Assembly: GCF_019924045.1 (NCBI RefSeq)
Contig: NZ_JAHXBN010000007.1
Coordinates: forward strand, 248,001 to 312,000
Reading direction: 5' to 3'
DNA length: 64,000 nt
From: Dyadobacter fermentans
GTDB lineage: Bacteria > Bacteroidota > Bacteroidia > Cytophagales > Spirosomataceae
The notes under the pieces were generated by a model. The model had not been told where the DNA came from, searched no databases, and saw only the letters and a list, made by a program, of their open reading frames with translations. Position 1 is the stretch's first letter. Every line of letters starts with the position of its first letter. A program made the translations under genes and the position numbers. Positions 33,698 through 43,492 of the stretch are shown here, piece after piece.

Positions 33698-35419
33698 ATG
33701 AGCCTCAAAATAAGCAGAGAAAAATATGCGAACCTCCTCGGTCCGACGACCGGGGACAAAGTTCGCCTGGGTGATACCGAACTGGTCATTGAAATTGAAA
33801 AAGACTATGCCGTATATGGTGATGAGGTGAAATTCGGCGGAGGTAAAACCGTACGCGACGGGATGGGCCAGTCGGCGACCGCATTGCGCAACCAGGGCGT
33901 GCTCGACCTTTGCATTACCGGCGCGATCATCATCGACCACTGGGGCATTGTGAAGGCGGATATCGGGATCAAGGACGGCAAAATAGTAGGGATAGGTAAA
34001 GCCGGTAACCCCGACATTATGGACGGCGTACACCCTGACCTGATCATCGGCGCCTCTACCGAGGTGCACGGCGGCAACGGCTACATTGTTACAGCCGGGG
34101 GGATCGATACACACATTCACTTCATCAGCCCGCAGCAGATCGAAACGGCACTATACAACGGCATTACCACGATGATCGGCGGAGGCACCGGCCCGAACGA
34201 CGGTACCAATGCCACCACCGTGACGCCCGGCAAATGGAATATTCAGAAAATGCTTGAAGCGGCGGACGATTATCCGATGAACCTGGGCTTTTTCGGAAAA
34301 GGGAATTCTGCCTCGCTGGAAGCACTGGAAGAGCAAATCGAAGCCGGTGCATTGGGTTTGAAAATTCATGAGGACTGGGGCGCGACACCGGCGGTGATCG
34401 ACGCATCGCTGACGATTGCGGATAAGCTGGACGTGCAAGTGGCCATTCACACGGATACCCTCAACGAAGCCGGCTTCCTCGAAGATACGATGAATGCGAT
34501 CAACGGCCGGGTGATCCACACTTTCCATACCGAAGGTGCCGGCGGAGGCCATGCACCCGACATTATCAAAGCGGCAATGTACCCTAACGTACTGCCCGCC
34601 TCGACGAACCCGACGCGGCCTTACACCAAAAACACCATCGACGAGCACCTGGATATGCTCATGGTGTGCCACCATTTGAGCAAGAATATTCCGGAAGATG
34701 TGGCCTTCGCCGATTCCCGCATTCGCCCGGAAACCATTGCTGCCGAGGATATTCTGCACGATATCGGTGTGTTCAGTATTATGAGCTCCGATTCCCAGGC
34801 CATGGGCCGGGTAGGAGAGGTGGTAACCCGCACCTGGCAGACAGCCAGCAAAATGCGCGGGCAGCGCGGCGAGCTGGAAGAGGATAATGGGCACGAAAAC
34901 GACAACTTCCGCGTGAAACGCTACGTGGCCAAATATACGATCAACCCGGCCATTGCGCACGGTATTTCGCAATATGTAGGGTCGGTCGAACCGGGTAAAA
35001 TTGCCGACCTGGTGATCTGGAAGCCTGCATTGTTTGGGGCAAAACCTGAAATGATCGTGAAAGGCGGCTTTGTGATCGCGAGCAAAATGGGCGACCCCAA
35101 TGCGTCCATTCCTACGCCGCAGCCGGTGATTTACCGCAATATGTTCGGGGCGAACGGCAAGGCACGCTTGGCTACCTGTGTGAATTTCGTTTCGCAGATT
35201 TCGATCGATAATGGTACGGTGCACTCGTACGGGCTGGGTAAAACGTCGCTGCCGGTGATCGGTTGCCGGAATGTTTCCAAGAAGAACCTGATCCATAACG
35301 ACAAAACGCCCGTGATTGAAGTAAATCCGGAAAATTACAAGGTAACCGTGGACGGTGTGCACGTGACCTGCGAGCCTGCCGAGAAGCTGCCGCTGGCCCA
35401 GTTGTATTTCCTTTTTTAA
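33698..35419 (+). CDS. ureC: Urease alpha (catalytic) subunit
   Basis: This 573-residue full-length catalytic subunit has all active-site residues, with an offset of +5 relative to the Klebsiella enzyme. Nickel ligands are His139, His141, His251, His277 and Asp365. The carbamylated Lys222 lies in [11 protein letters not shown], and the flap Cys324 and catalytic His325 in LMVCHHLS. It hydrolyses urea at a dinuclear Ni(II) centre in the cytoplasm. Maturation requires the UreE, UreF, UreG and UreD proteins encoded downstream. Nothing in the sequence suggests an inactive or iron-type variant. Confidence 0.99.
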   Translation: MSLKISREKYANLLGPTTGDKVRLGDTELVIEIEKDYAVYGDEVKFGGGKTVRDGMGQSATALRNQGVLDLCITGAIIIDHWGIVKADIGIKDGKIVGIGKAGNPDIMDGVHPDLIIGASTEVHGGNGYIVTAGGIDTHIHFISPQQIETALYNGITTMIGGGTGPNDGTNATTVTPGKWNIQKMLEAADDYPMNLGFFGKGNSASLEALEEQIEAGALGLKIHEDWGATPAVIDASLTIADKLDVQVAIHTDTLNEAGFLEDTMNAINGRVIHTFHTEGAGGGHAPDIIKAAMYPNVLPASTNPTRPYTKNTIDEHLDMLMVCHHLSKNIPEDVAFADSRIRPETIAAEDILHDIGVFSIMSSDSQAMGRVGEVVTRTWQTASKMRGQRGELEEDNGHENDNFRVKRYVAKYTINPAIAHGISQYVGSVEPGKIADLVIWKPALFGAKPEMIVKGGFVIASKMGDPNASIPTPQPVIYRNMFGANGKARLATCVNFVSQISIDNGTVHSYGLGKTSLPVIGCRNVSKKNLIHNDKTPVIEVNPENYKVTVDGVHVTCEPAEKLPLAQLYFLF

Positions 35420-35487
35420 ATCGCAACTTTTCAATCGAGCCATTCCGGGGGCATTGTCTGCGGGATGGCCCTTTAAAAATCTGTAAG

Positions 35488-36120
35488 ATGATTCGCTTAA
35501 AAACCCCAACGGTTTTGATGACGGGCTTGCTGTGCCATCTGGCAGCGGTAAACCTTTCGGCGCAACGGTTAAGCGCCACCGATAACGGGCCCAAGGGCCA
35601 GTTTATGTTGTACGGGTCGCTGGATTATTCCAAAACGAATGGCCCCGGCTATCACAACAGTACATTCAGCACCAGCCCCGGCGCGGGTATTCCCCTCGGG
35701 CTCGGGTATTTTATCAATAATAACGACCTGATCGGCGTCAACTTTGCATTTTCCAGCGAAAAGCAATCGGCGACCGACTACCGCATGAAGCAGCGCGAGG
35801 CCGGAATCTGGTACAGTCCTTCGATGATGATCGGCGAGCATTTCCTGCTTATCGCGCAGGTGGATGCGCACTACGTATGGGGCGAGCAGGGAATCCGCAC
35901 GCAGGAGAAGTTTAATGGCTACCGTTTGCGGGCTTATCCTATGCTTGGGGTGCTGCTCGGAAAGGGATGGGCATTGAAATTCAAGTTCGGGGAGCTCTCC
36001 AACCTGATGACCAAACCGAAGGGCGGCGCTTCCACCAACAATTTCACAGCTGGACTCAGCGGCGCCACATTCGGTACGGGCATTTCCAAAAATTTCAATT
36101 TCAAAAAGAAGAAATCATGA
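35488..36120 (+). CDS. Outer-membrane beta-barrel-like protein inserted in the urease operon
   Basis: This 210-residue protein has a Sec signal (VLMTGLLCHLAAVNLSA). Alternating hydrophobic and polar strands follow (GQFMLYGSLDYS, LGLGYFINNNDLIGVNFAFSS, EHFLLIAQVDAHYVW, and a final GTGISKNFNFKK), as in small eight-stranded outer-membrane barrels of Bacteroidota. It lies between ureC and ureE, and its stop overlaps the ureE start (ATGA), so it is translated together with the urease accessory genes. A role as a porin for urea or nickel, or as an acid-stress envelope protein, is inference. No experimentally defined family was recognised. Confidence 0.65.
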   Translation: MIRLKTPTVLMTGLLCHLAAVNLSAQRLSATDNGPKGQFMLYGSLDYSKTNGPGYHNSTFSTSPGAGIPLGLGYFINNNDLIGVNFAFSSEKQSATDYRMKQREAGIWYSPSMMIGEHFLLIAQVDAHYVWGEQGIRTQEKFNGYRLRAYPMLGVLLGKGWALKFKFGELSNLMTKPKGGASTNNFTAGLSGATFGTGISKNFNFKKKKS

Positions 36121-36632
36121 GGATTATCAATGATGTTCTGGGGAATCTGGCGACCTGGCCGAGTGACGGACAGGTGATAGATCTCCTTGAAATAGAATGG
36201 TTTGAGAGTGCCAAGAAGATTCACAGACGGTTTACGAACGGGGGCATTGAAATCGCGATCAAGTTCATGCGCGAGGGCCAGCGCCTGCGGCAGAACGATA
36301 TCGTGTATGCCGACGCCGACCGGATCGTAAGCGTACATATCAAGCCCTGTGAAGCGATCGTGATTTCGCCTGCTACCATGCTGGAAATGGGCACTGTATG
36401 CTACGAGATCGGGAACAAGCATATGCCGCTTTTCATCGACGATGACCAGGTACTGATGCCTTTCGAGGAGCCGATGTTCCGGTGGTTGCAGGCAAGCGGC
36501 TACAAACCCGAAAAGCAGGTGCGGCAGTTGCTCAACTGGCTGAAATCCAATGTGGAGCCTCACGGGCACGGCGGCTCGGAGCAATCGCTTTTTTCGAAAA
36601 TTATTAACCTGGCGTCGTCCGTTTCCAAATAG
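36117..36632 (+). CDS. ureE: Urease accessory protein UreE (nickel chaperone)
   Basis: This 171-residue protein has an N-terminal peptide-binding domain and a C-terminal metal-binding domain. The segments ETLEIEW-like VIDLLEIEWFESAKKIHRRF and YEIGNKHMPLFI (GNKH is a hallmark) identify UreE. The C-terminal tail has only a short His-containing stretch (EPHGHGG) and not the long poly-His of Klebsiella, so nickel storage is limited. It delivers nickel to UreG for insertion into urease. The start ATG overlaps the stop of the barrel-protein gene. Confidence 0.95.
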   Translation: MRIINDVLGNLATWPSDGQVIDLLEIEWFESAKKIHRRFTNGGIEIAIKFMREGQRLRQNDIVYADADRIVSVHIKPCEAIVISPATMLEMGTVCYEIGNKHMPLFIDDDQVLMPFEEPMFRWLQASGYKPEKQVRQLLNWLKSNVEPHGHGGSEQSLFSKIINLASSVSK

Positions 36633-36637
36633 GTATT

Positions 36638-37339
36638 ATGCAAAAGGACAGCCCTGATTCATTTCTCGCCGCATTGCTGCATTTGTCGGACCCGACGCTG
36701 CCGATCGGCGGTTATGTGCATTCCAATGGCCTGGAAACTTATGTGCAACGGGATATTGTGCATTCCACGGCTACGGCGCAGGAGTTTGTGAGCAACATGC
36801 TCACCTACAATGTAAAATACAACGACGCCTCCTTCGTACGCCTCGCTTATGAGGCCGCCGGGGCGACGGATATTGGTTCTTTGGTGGAGCTGGACCAGGA
36901 ATGCAGCGCATTGAAAAGCCCCAGGGAAATCCGCGAGGCGAGCCAGAAGCTCGGTGTGCGGCTGTTGAAGATTTTCCGGCGGAAAAGAAGCTCTGCGCTG
37001 GCCGAGGCGTTCGACCGGCAGATTAGGGAAAAAGAGGCGGAGGGGCATTACTGCATTGCATTCGGCCTGCTTGCCCAGCAGCTGGGCATTCCTCTGCACG
37101 ACGCGCTGCTCGCATTCTACTATAATGCCGCTGCCGGGCTCATTACCAACGCCGTGAAACTGGTCCCGCTCGGCCAGCTCGACGGGCAGGATCTGATGCT
37201 TGACCTGCAACCCGTTTTTTACCAGCTGGTGGAAGATACTTTGCTGGTGGACAGGGAGTTGGTGGGGCTTTGCAATATCGCATTCGATATCCGCTGCATG
37301 CAGCATGAGCGGTTGTATTCGAGATTGTATATGTCTTAA
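36638..37339 (+). CDS. ureF: Urease accessory protein UreF
   Basis: This 233-residue all-helical protein has the UreF motifs [20 protein letters not shown] near the start and [21 protein letters not shown] toward the end. UreF bridges UreD and UreG in the urease activation complex and acts as a GTPase gate. It starts five bases after ureE and is followed by ureG after 59 bases. Confidence 0.97.
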   Translation: MQKDSPDSFLAALLHLSDPTLPIGGYVHSNGLETYVQRDIVHSTATAQEFVSNMLTYNVKYNDASFVRLAYEAAGATDIGSLVELDQECSALKSPREIREASQKLGVRLLKIFRRKRSSALAEAFDRQIREKEAEGHYCIAFGLLAQQLGIPLHDALLAFYYNAAAGLITNAVKLVPLGQLDGQDLMLDLQPVFYQLVEDTLLVDRELVGLCNIAFDIRCMQHERLYSRLYMS

Positions 37340-37398
37340 CACCCGGCCGCGCACTCATTTTAACCGGCGGAAAATCATTTCAAAAAAGAAAATTAACG

Positions 37399-38040
37399 AT
37401 GAAGAACGAGAGAGAATATGTGAAAATAGGTGTGGCCGGACCGGTAGGTTCCGGAAAAAGCGCGCTGCTGGAATGCCTGTCGCGCAGGATGATGAACGAC
37501 TATAACCTGGCTGTGATCACCAACGACATTTATACCAAAGAGGACGCCGAGTTTATGGCGAAAAACAGCTTGCTGCCGCGTGAGCGGATCATCGGCGTGG
37601 AAACCGGCGGCTGCCCGCACACCGCCATCCGCGAAGACGCCAGCATGAACCTGGAAGCCGTCGATGAGCTCGTAAACCGCTTTCCCGACATTGAAATCAT
37701 CCTCATTGAAAGCGGTGGCGACAACCTCTCGGCCACATTCAGCCCCGATCTGGCTGATGTTACCATTTTCGTGATCGACGTGGCCGAAGGCGAGAAGATA
37801 CCGCGCAAAGGCGGACCGGGCATCACGCGCTCCGACCTCCTGCTGATCAACAAAATAGACCTGGCTCCGTACGTGGGCGCGAGCCTGGAAGTGATGGAGC
37901 AGGACGCGCGGCGTATGCGCAAGGGACAGCCGTTCATCTTTTCGAACCTGCGCTCGGGCGAAGGCGTCGACAGCATTATCGACTGGATCAAGAAGTATGC
38001 CCTGCTGGAAGAAATTGAAGAACCCAACCTCGTCAGATAG
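37399..38040 (+). CDS. ureG: Urease accessory GTPase UreG
   Basis: This 213-residue SIMIBI-class GTPase has its P-loop GPVGSGKS at residues 14-21, the switch region [12 protein letters not shown], the metal-binding pair in [14 protein letters not shown], and the guanine-specificity motif NKIDLAP. It powers transfer of nickel into the urease active site and binds Ni or Zn through the CPH motif. It has no His-rich N-terminal extension. The stop overlaps the ureD start by one base. Confidence 0.98.
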   Translation: MKNEREYVKIGVAGPVGSGKSALLECLSRRMMNDYNLAVITNDIYTKEDAEFMAKNSLLPRERIIGVETGGCPHTAIREDASMNLEAVDELVNRFPDIEIILIESGGDNLSATFSPDLADVTIFVIDVAEGEKIPRKGGPGITRSDLLLINKIDLAPYVGASLEVMEQDARRMRKGQPFIFSNLRSGEGVDSIIDWIKKYALLEEIEEPNLVR

Positions 38041-38837
38041 TGGATTGTAAATTGCGTATCACAGCCGGCGCACGCGGAGGAAAGTCGTACATGAAAGACG
38101 TTTTCGTGTCGGCACCTTTTCGCGTGGTCCCGGTGGGGCAAACGAAATCGGATGGCGCCGCCTATCTGATGGTGATGAGCTCGTCGCCCGGCATCCTGGA
38201 CGGCGACCATTATGATTTGAATATCCAGGTCGAGGAAAATGCGCGTTTGCAGTTGCAGTCGCAATCGTATCAGCGGCTGTTTAACATGGAACGCGGCGCT
38301 TCGCAATTCATGCAGGTGAACCTGGCCGATGGTGCTGCATTTTCCTACGTTCCGCACCCGGTGGTGCCGCACGAAAATTCGACATTCAAAAGCGTTACGA
38401 AAGTTTCGATCGGTGATGAATGCGAGTTTTTGATGAGCGAGATCATCACCTGCGGGCGGAAGTACCACGGAGAGGTTTTCAAATACAGCCACTTCCAGAA
38501 CCTGATCGAGGTAAGACACCACCAGAAGCTCGTGCTCAAAGATAATGTGCTGCTGCTGCCTGAGCTGATGCCGCTGGCGGCCATTGGCCTGCTCGAAGGG
38601 TTCACACACCAGGGGACTTTGATTTATGTAAATACTCAAAAACAGCCCGTGGATGAGCTTATCGAATGCATTTACGAAATGATGCAGGGGGAACAGGAGG
38701 TACAGTTTGGTATTTCCAAAATCCGGCACGACGGGTTTGTGCTGCGATGCCTGGGGCACGGCGGTGAGCAGCTGTACGACCGCTTCCAAAGTATCCAAAA
38801 TCTGATCTGGGAAGAAAGCAAAGTTAATGTGATATGA
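38040..38837 (+). CDS. ureD: Urease accessory protein UreD (UreH)
   Basis: This 265-residue scaffold protein binds the urease apoenzyme and conducts nickel from UreG. It begins with GTG overlapping the UreG stop. Recognisable features are the RITAGARGGKSYMKDVF start, SSPGILDGDHYDLNIQVEENARLQLQSQ, and FSYVPHPVVPHENS. The position after ureG, instead of first in the operon, is common in Bacteroidota and Helicobacter-like arrangements. The stop overlaps the next gene by four bases. Confidence 0.95.
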   Translation: MDCKLRITAGARGGKSYMKDVFVSAPFRVVPVGQTKSDGAAYLMVMSSSPGILDGDHYDLNIQVEENARLQLQSQSYQRLFNMERGASQFMQVNLADGAAFSYVPHPVVPHENSTFKSVTKVSIGDECEFLMSEIITCGRKYHGEVFKYSHFQNLIEVRHHQKLVLKDNVLLLPELMPLAAIGLLEGFTHQGTLIYVNTQKQPVDELIECIYEMMQGEQEVQFGISKIRHDGFVLRCLGHGGEQLYDRFQSIQNLIWEESKVNVI

Positions 38838-39532
38838 ATTCAACCCTCATTGTGCTGGCCCTCACGGCGGCGTCCATCAGCATTATCCACACGGCGGCGG
38901 GGCCCGATCACTACCTGCCGTTCATCGTGCTGTCGCGCTCGCGCAGATGGACGATGGGGCGGACCATCCTGCTCACGATCGTCTGCGGTTTTGCGCACAT
39001 TTTCAGCTCGGTGCTCCTCGGTTTGGTAGGTGTGTACCTGGGCTGGCATTTGAACAAGATCTCCTGGTTTCAGGATATCCGCGGGAATCTTTCGGGTTGG
39101 GCACTGCTGCTGTTCGGGCTGGGTTACCTGCTCTTCGGGCTGCGCCACGCTTTTCTCAACCGCCCGCACAAGCATTTCGACGTGATGAGCGACGAGGTGT
39201 ATGTATATGAGCACCGGCACGGGGAGGCCGTCATGCCCGGTAACCGCGTGAAGGTGACACCACTCGTACTGTTCGTCATTTTTGTGATGGGGCCCAGCGA
39301 GCCGCTGGTGCCGCTGCTGTTCTTTTCGGGTACCAACCGCTCCATGGTCGAAGTGGTGGTGCTGATCTGCGTTTTCACTGCCTGCACGGTGCTTACCATG
39401 CTTTTTATGGTGTTGCTGGGCTGCTACGGTTATGGTTTTTTGCGGACCGAGCGGCTCGAACGCTACATCCACGTTGTGAGCGGCGTTGCGATCACAGCCT
39501 GCGCGACGGGGATGGTGTTTTTGGGATGGTGA
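38834..39532 (+). CDS. UreH/TauE-like membrane protein, putative nickel permease
   Basis: This 232-residue integral membrane protein has about six helices and an early motif HTAAGPDHYLPF in helix I. This resembles the His/Asp metal motif of NiCoT- and UreH-type transporters (H-x4-DH), although with one extra residue. A cytoplasmic His-containing loop (HKHFDVMSDEVYVYEHRHGE) separates the two halves. It is translationally coupled to ureD (ATGA overlap) and is most likely an inner-membrane nickel importer or exporter that supplies urease. The general fold also fits sulfite exporter TauE/SafE relatives, so the substrate is inferred from context only. Confidence 0.75.
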   Translation: MNSTLIVLALTAASISIIHTAAGPDHYLPFIVLSRSRRWTMGRTILLTIVCGFAHIFSSVLLGLVGVYLGWHLNKISWFQDIRGNLSGWALLLFGLGYLLFGLRHAFLNRPHKHFDVMSDEVYVYEHRHGEAVMPGNRVKVTPLVLFVIFVMGPSEPLVPLLFFSGTNRSMVEVVVLICVFTACTVLTMLFMVLLGCYGYGFLRTERLERYIHVVSGVAITACATGMVFLGW

Positions 39533-39564
39533 GTTAAAAGGATTTTCAAACAATATTCAACAAA

Positions 39565-40473
39565 ATGGATTTAATAGAAAAAAGAGCCCCCTTTATCTCG
39601 GAAACCCTTAAAGGCGTCGGGCAGATCATGTTGCAGGAAAACATCTGGACAGGCCTGCTTTTCCTCGCGGGTATCTTCTACGACGATACCACCATGGGCG
39701 TGGCCGCCATCCTCGCCGCTGCGACCGGCACGCTGACCGCCCGTGTTTTGAGGTACGATCCGGCGCAGATCAGCATGGGACTGTACGGTTTCAGCGCCGC
39801 GCTGGTGGGCGTTGCGCTTACTTTCCACTTTCGTGCGGAACCGGTCGTGTGGGTGATGCTCATCGCCGGTTCGGCGGTGGCGGCGGTTATTCAGCACTTT
39901 TTCATCGAGCGGAAAATCCCGGTTTTTACATTACCGTTCATTCTCGTAACCTGGGTACTCGTGTTCTGCCTGCACCATTTTACAGCCATACCGGCGCCGG
40001 TCGCATTGGTCGAAACCAGCATGTTCAGCAACGAGGTGAATGATTTTACAACCTCTACCAATGGTTTCGGCGAGGTGATTTTTCAGGGAAGTTTCCTGGC
40101 GGGAGTGATTTTTATGGTCGCTGTTTTTATCTCCAATCCCGTGGCGGCATTGTACGGCCTGGCGGGGTCTATCCTGGGCGCCTGGATTGCCCTGCTTTTC
40201 GCCGAGCCTATCACACAGGTGCATATCGGGCTGTTCAGCTTCAATGCGGTGCTGTGTTCCATTGTGTTCGCGGGTGTAAAGCGGAAGGACGGGCTGCTCG
40301 CATTTATCGCCTGTACGTTGGCGGTACTGATCGATATATACCTCCTGAAAGCGGACTGGGACATACTCACCAAAGCGGGAGGCGTACTGACATTCCCTTT
40401 CGTACTGGGAACCTGGATTACACTGCCCGTCAAGAAGCTTTTTTACCAGTTCAGTAACGAAAGCGAAGAGTAG
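39565..40473 (+). CDS. Urea transporter (UT family)
   Basis: This 302-residue inner-membrane channel has the UT signature in both halves: ISMGLYGFSAALVGVAL near residues 70-86 and HIGLFSFNAVLCSIVF near 217-232. Conserved TLPFILVTWVLV and FPFVLGTWITLPV segments follow each signature. UT proteins are trimeric facilitators selective for urea and related amides. Its place directly after the urease genes indicates that the organism imports urea as a nitrogen source. It starts 32 bases after the permease gene. Confidence 0.92.
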   Translation: MDLIEKRAPFISETLKGVGQIMLQENIWTGLLFLAGIFYDDTTMGVAAILAAATGTLTARVLRYDPAQISMGLYGFSAALVGVALTFHFRAEPVVWVMLIAGSAVAAVIQHFFIERKIPVFTLPFILVTWVLVFCLHHFTAIPAPVALVETSMFSNEVNDFTTSTNGFGEVIFQGSFLAGVIFMVAVFISNPVAALYGLAGSILGAWIALLFAEPITQVHIGLFSFNAVLCSIVFAGVKRKDGLLAFIACTLAVLIDIYLLKADWDILTKAGGVLTFPFVLGTWITLPVKKLFYQFSNESEE

Positions 40474-40508
40474 GGGCGGGACCGGAGTATCAACAAATTT
40501 TTATATTA

Positions 40509-42575
40509 ATGAATGATTTGAATTGTCCGTTTTTGCTGGGGGCACTGGTTAGTCTTTCCCTGCTGGCAGGAGAGGGACGCGCCGATGCGGAAATCGATAG
40601 TACGCGGGTTACCGCGAATGAAAATGCACATTTGAGCGATTCGACAGCCATGCTGCTGTCAGCGGTGGTGGTGACGGCGAAATCGCCCGAAGACCACATC
40701 ATGAAAATCGACTTGAACAGGGTCCCGCTCAACACCACGCAGGATTTGTTACGCAAAGTCCCGGGCCTGTTTATCGCGCAGCATGCAGGCGGAGGCAAGG
40801 CCGAACAGATCTTCCTGCGCGGATTTGACAACGACCACGGCACGGATATCAGCATTTCTGCCGATGGAATGCCCGTCAACATCGTTTCGCATGCGCACGG
40901 ACAGGGCTATTCGGACCTGCATTTCCTGATCCCCGAAACGGTTGAGAATATCAGTTTCGGGAAAGGCAGCTACTATGCTGAGAAAGGCGATTTCAATACT
41001 TCCGGTTATGTGGATTTTCACACTTATGGCCGTTTAAAAAACAATATGGTGCGGCTGGAACGCGGTAGTTTCAATACTCTGCGGGCGGTGGGCCTGTTTA
41101 ACCTGGTCAATACGGAGCGCAGCAACGCTTACGTCGCGGCGGAGTACAATTTTACCGACGGGCCGTTTGTCGTGAAGCAAAATCTCAACCGGCTGAACCT
41201 CTTCGGTAAGGTCAGCAGTAAAATCAGCGAGCGGGATAGCATTAGCGTTACCGGCTCTACCTTTTCTTCCAACTGGAATGGCTCGGGGCAGATTCCCGTC
41301 CGGGCGATTCCGGACATCGGCAGGTTTGGCTCCGTGGACACTACGGAGGGCGGGCATACATCCCGTACGAACCTCATCCTGAACTGGAATCACAGGCTCA
41401 ATGATAAATCCAGCTGGCAGAGCACATTTTATTATGCTAAATACGACTTCGGGCTATTTTCGGATTTTACATTCTACCTCGTCCATCCCGACGTGGGCGA
41501 TGAAATACGGCAGACCGACAACCGGGACATTTACGGTACCAACTTTCAGTACCGGCACCAAATCGATTTTGCCAATAGCACCTTGCAGCTCACGGCCGGG
41601 ACCGGCTTTCGCTACGATAATATCCATGAACTGGGGCTAAGCTACGTCACCCAGCGCGAAACACTCAACGAACGACTCGCCTGGGGTACCGCTTCGGAAA
41701 CGAACCTGAATGCATTTGCCTCGGCGTCCTGGCTGGTAGGCCGATGGAACTTGAACCCCGGTCTGCGGTTCGATTGGTTCAATTTCGGTTACTATGACAA
41801 GCTCATACCCCAAAAAGGCCAGCAGGGTGCTCAGGCTGCCCGCGTGAGTCCGAAGCTCAATGTTTTTTACAATGTGAACCCGGCGATGCAACTTTTCGTC
41901 AAATCGGGGCTGGGCTTCCATTCGAACGACGTTCGTGCAGTGGTGGCGCAGAACGGGAAAGAAATCCTGCCCTGGTTGGTGGGTGCCGACCTGGGGACGA
42001 TCTGGCAGCCGGCGCCGGGGGTCATATTTATTCCCACGCTTTGGTACAGCTTCTTGCAGAATGAATACATTTGGAATGGAGACAGCTACGGCACGTCGGC
42101 CATTGGTAGTACCCGCAGGGTGGGTGTAGACCTCACGTTCCGGTACCAGCCATTGCATTGGTTATACCTGGATTCCGACGTAAACCTGGCCCGGCCGCGA
42201 CTGACAGGCGAAGAACGGGGCAATGACTACGTGGACCTGGCGCCGACGATGACGAGTACGGGAGGCATTGCATTTACGTTTAATAATGGGTTTACGGCCA
42301 ATTTGAGATACAGGTACATGCACGACAGGCCCGCGACGCAGGATAAAAGCATTATTGCCAATGGCTATTTTGTGAACGACCTGATTATGAGCTATCAAAA
42401 GAAGGCGATGGTGCTGAGCTTCCAGATCCAGAACCTTTTCGATACGAGATGGAACGAAGCGATGTTTGCGGCCACGACGCGGCTGAGAGGAGAGCCGGCC
42501 GGTGGCTATGATCAACTGACATTTACACCGGGAACTCCTTTCTTTTGGAAGGCGGGCGTTGCATTCAAATTTTAA
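40509..42575 (+). CDS. TonB-dependent receptor linked to urease (possible nickel uptake)
   Basis: This 688-residue outer-membrane receptor has a signal sequence, a short N-terminus ending in SAVVVTAKSPED (TonB-box-like), and a plug domain (LLRKVPGLFIAQHAGGGKAEQIFLRG style; HGTDISISADGMPVNIVSHAHGQGY). A barrel ends in FFWKAGVAFKF. It lacks the CarboxypepD_reg domain of SusC proteins and has no SusD partner, so it is a metal- or small-ligand-type receptor. The plug contains His residues in VSHAHGQG that could coordinate metal. It follows the urea channel by 35 bases, so outer-membrane nickel uptake for urease is the best inference. Confidence 0.88.
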   Translation: MNDLNCPFLLGALVSLSLLAGEGRADAEIDSTRVTANENAHLSDSTAMLLSAVVVTAKSPEDHIMKIDLNRVPLNTTQDLLRKVPGLFIAQHAGGGKAEQIFLRGFDNDHGTDISISADGMPVNIVSHAHGQGYSDLHFLIPETVENISFGKGSYYAEKGDFNTSGYVDFHTYGRLKNNMVRLERGSFNTLRAVGLFNLVNTERSNAYVAAEYNFTDGPFVVKQNLNRLNLFGKVSSKISERDSISVTGSTFSSNWNGSGQIPVRAIPDIGRFGSVDTTEGGHTSRTNLILNWNHRLNDKSSWQSTFYYAKYDFGLFSDFTFYLVHPDVGDEIRQTDNRDIYGTNFQYRHQIDFANSTLQLTAGTGFRYDNIHELGLSYVTQRETLNERLAWGTASETNLNAFASASWLVGRWNLNPGLRFDWFNFGYYDKLIPQKGQQGAQAARVSPKLNVFYNVNPAMQLFVKSGLGFHSNDVRAVVAQNGKEILPWLVGADLGTIWQPAPGVIFIPTLWYSFLQNEYIWNGDSYGTSAIGSTRRVGVDLTFRYQPLHWLYLDSDVNLARPRLTGEERGNDYVDLAPTMTSTGGIAFTFNNGFTANLRYRYMHDRPATQDKSIIANGYFVNDLIMSYQKKAMVLSFQIQNLFDTRWNEAMFAATTRLRGEPAGGYDQLTFTPGTPFFWKAGVAFKF

Positions 42576-42607
42576 TCAATAAAAAAAGATCCAATATCTG
42601 CGGAGCT

Positions 42608-43492
42608 ATGAGCGATACGATCAAGATGCTGTCAAACTTTGAGTACAAAAGTTTGTTCCTGCCCGGGCTATCGGAGAAGATCTATTTCAACAATTCCAAA
42701 CTGCAACTATATCGGATCGAAAACTACCTCCGGAATATATTGATCCCGGTCCTTCCTTACCGTACCACTTTCAATTTTATCATTTTCGTGACCAACGGAA
42801 GGATTAAGCAGCAGTTGGAAATATCTGAATATGAGATCAGTCCGGGCTCCGTGCTGTTAATCAAGCAGGGAAGCATTACCCGCACGCTCGAAATTTCGGA
42901 AGATACGGAAGGCTTCTTTATCGTATTTGAAAACGAGCTGCTTGAAAACATATCCCTCGACAAAAGTACCGACTACCATTTTTTTAAAACATCGCCCTAC
43001 GCCATGCTGTCCAAGCCGACCGAGAACTGGATGTCGCATTTGCTCCGGCTGCTCGAACTGGAACTCGGCTCCAACGACAGCATTGAGATCAGCGGGCTGT
43101 TATTGAAGGCTGCATTAATGAAAATGCGGCCGGATCAATCGCTGGAAGAGGCGTCTATTAAAAGGACTTTCTACATTACCCTGCAATTCAAAGACCTTGT
43201 TCAGCGATACCATCAAACGGAGAAGAAAGTGCTGTTTTATGCCAATAAGCTCTCTATTTCGGAAAATTATCTTTGCAAATGCATTAAGGAAACAACGGGC
43301 AAGCCGCCCAAACAGTGGATCGGCGAGCTGAGCATATTGCATAGCCAGATCCTCCTTCAGGACATCAGCAAGGATATTTCCAGCATCGCTTTCGAACTCA
43401 ATTTTCAATCCACTTCTTACTTCACGCGGCAGTTCAAGCAGTTTACCGGCATGTCCCCGACGCAGTTTCGAAAAAGAGCGACCAAATTCTGA
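42608..43492 (+). CDS. AraC-family transcriptional regulator
   Basis: This protein has 294 residues from the ATG at 42608. A longer frame reaches back into the receptor gene and is rejected. The N-terminal domain resembles the cupin-type sensor of Bacteroidota AraC proteins (RTTFNFIIFVTNGRIKQQLE, SVLLIKQGSITRTLE). The C-terminal HTH pair reads VLFYANKLSISENYLCKCIKETTG and ISSIAFELNFQSTSYFTRQFKQFTGMSP. It sits 32 bases after the TonB receptor gene in the same direction, so it may be the last gene of the urease operon and control it. It is followed by a terminator. Confidence 0.9.
   Translation: MSDTIKMLSNFEYKSLFLPGLSEKIYFNNSKLQLYRIENYLRNILIPVLPYRTTFNFIIFVTNGRIKQQLEISEYEISPGSVLLIKQGSITRTLEISEDTEGFFIVFENELLENISLDKSTDYHFFKTSPYAMLSKPTENWMSHLLRLLELELGSNDSIEISGLLLKAALMKMRPDQSLEEASIKRTFYITLQFKDLVQRYHQTEKKVLFYANKLSISENYLCKCIKETTGKPPKQWIGELSILHSQILLQDISKDISSIAFELNFQSTSYFTRQFKQFTGMSPTQFRKRATKF

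Noticed and set aside
34151..35509. 452-codon open frame on the - strand
   Set aside because: Antisense to ureC, whose active-site residues are intact; His/Arg-rich composition marks it as a shadow.
42545..42607. Longer start for the urease-linked AraC gene
   Set aside because: It would overlap the TonB receptor gene in another frame; the ATG at 42608 precedes the conserved protein start.
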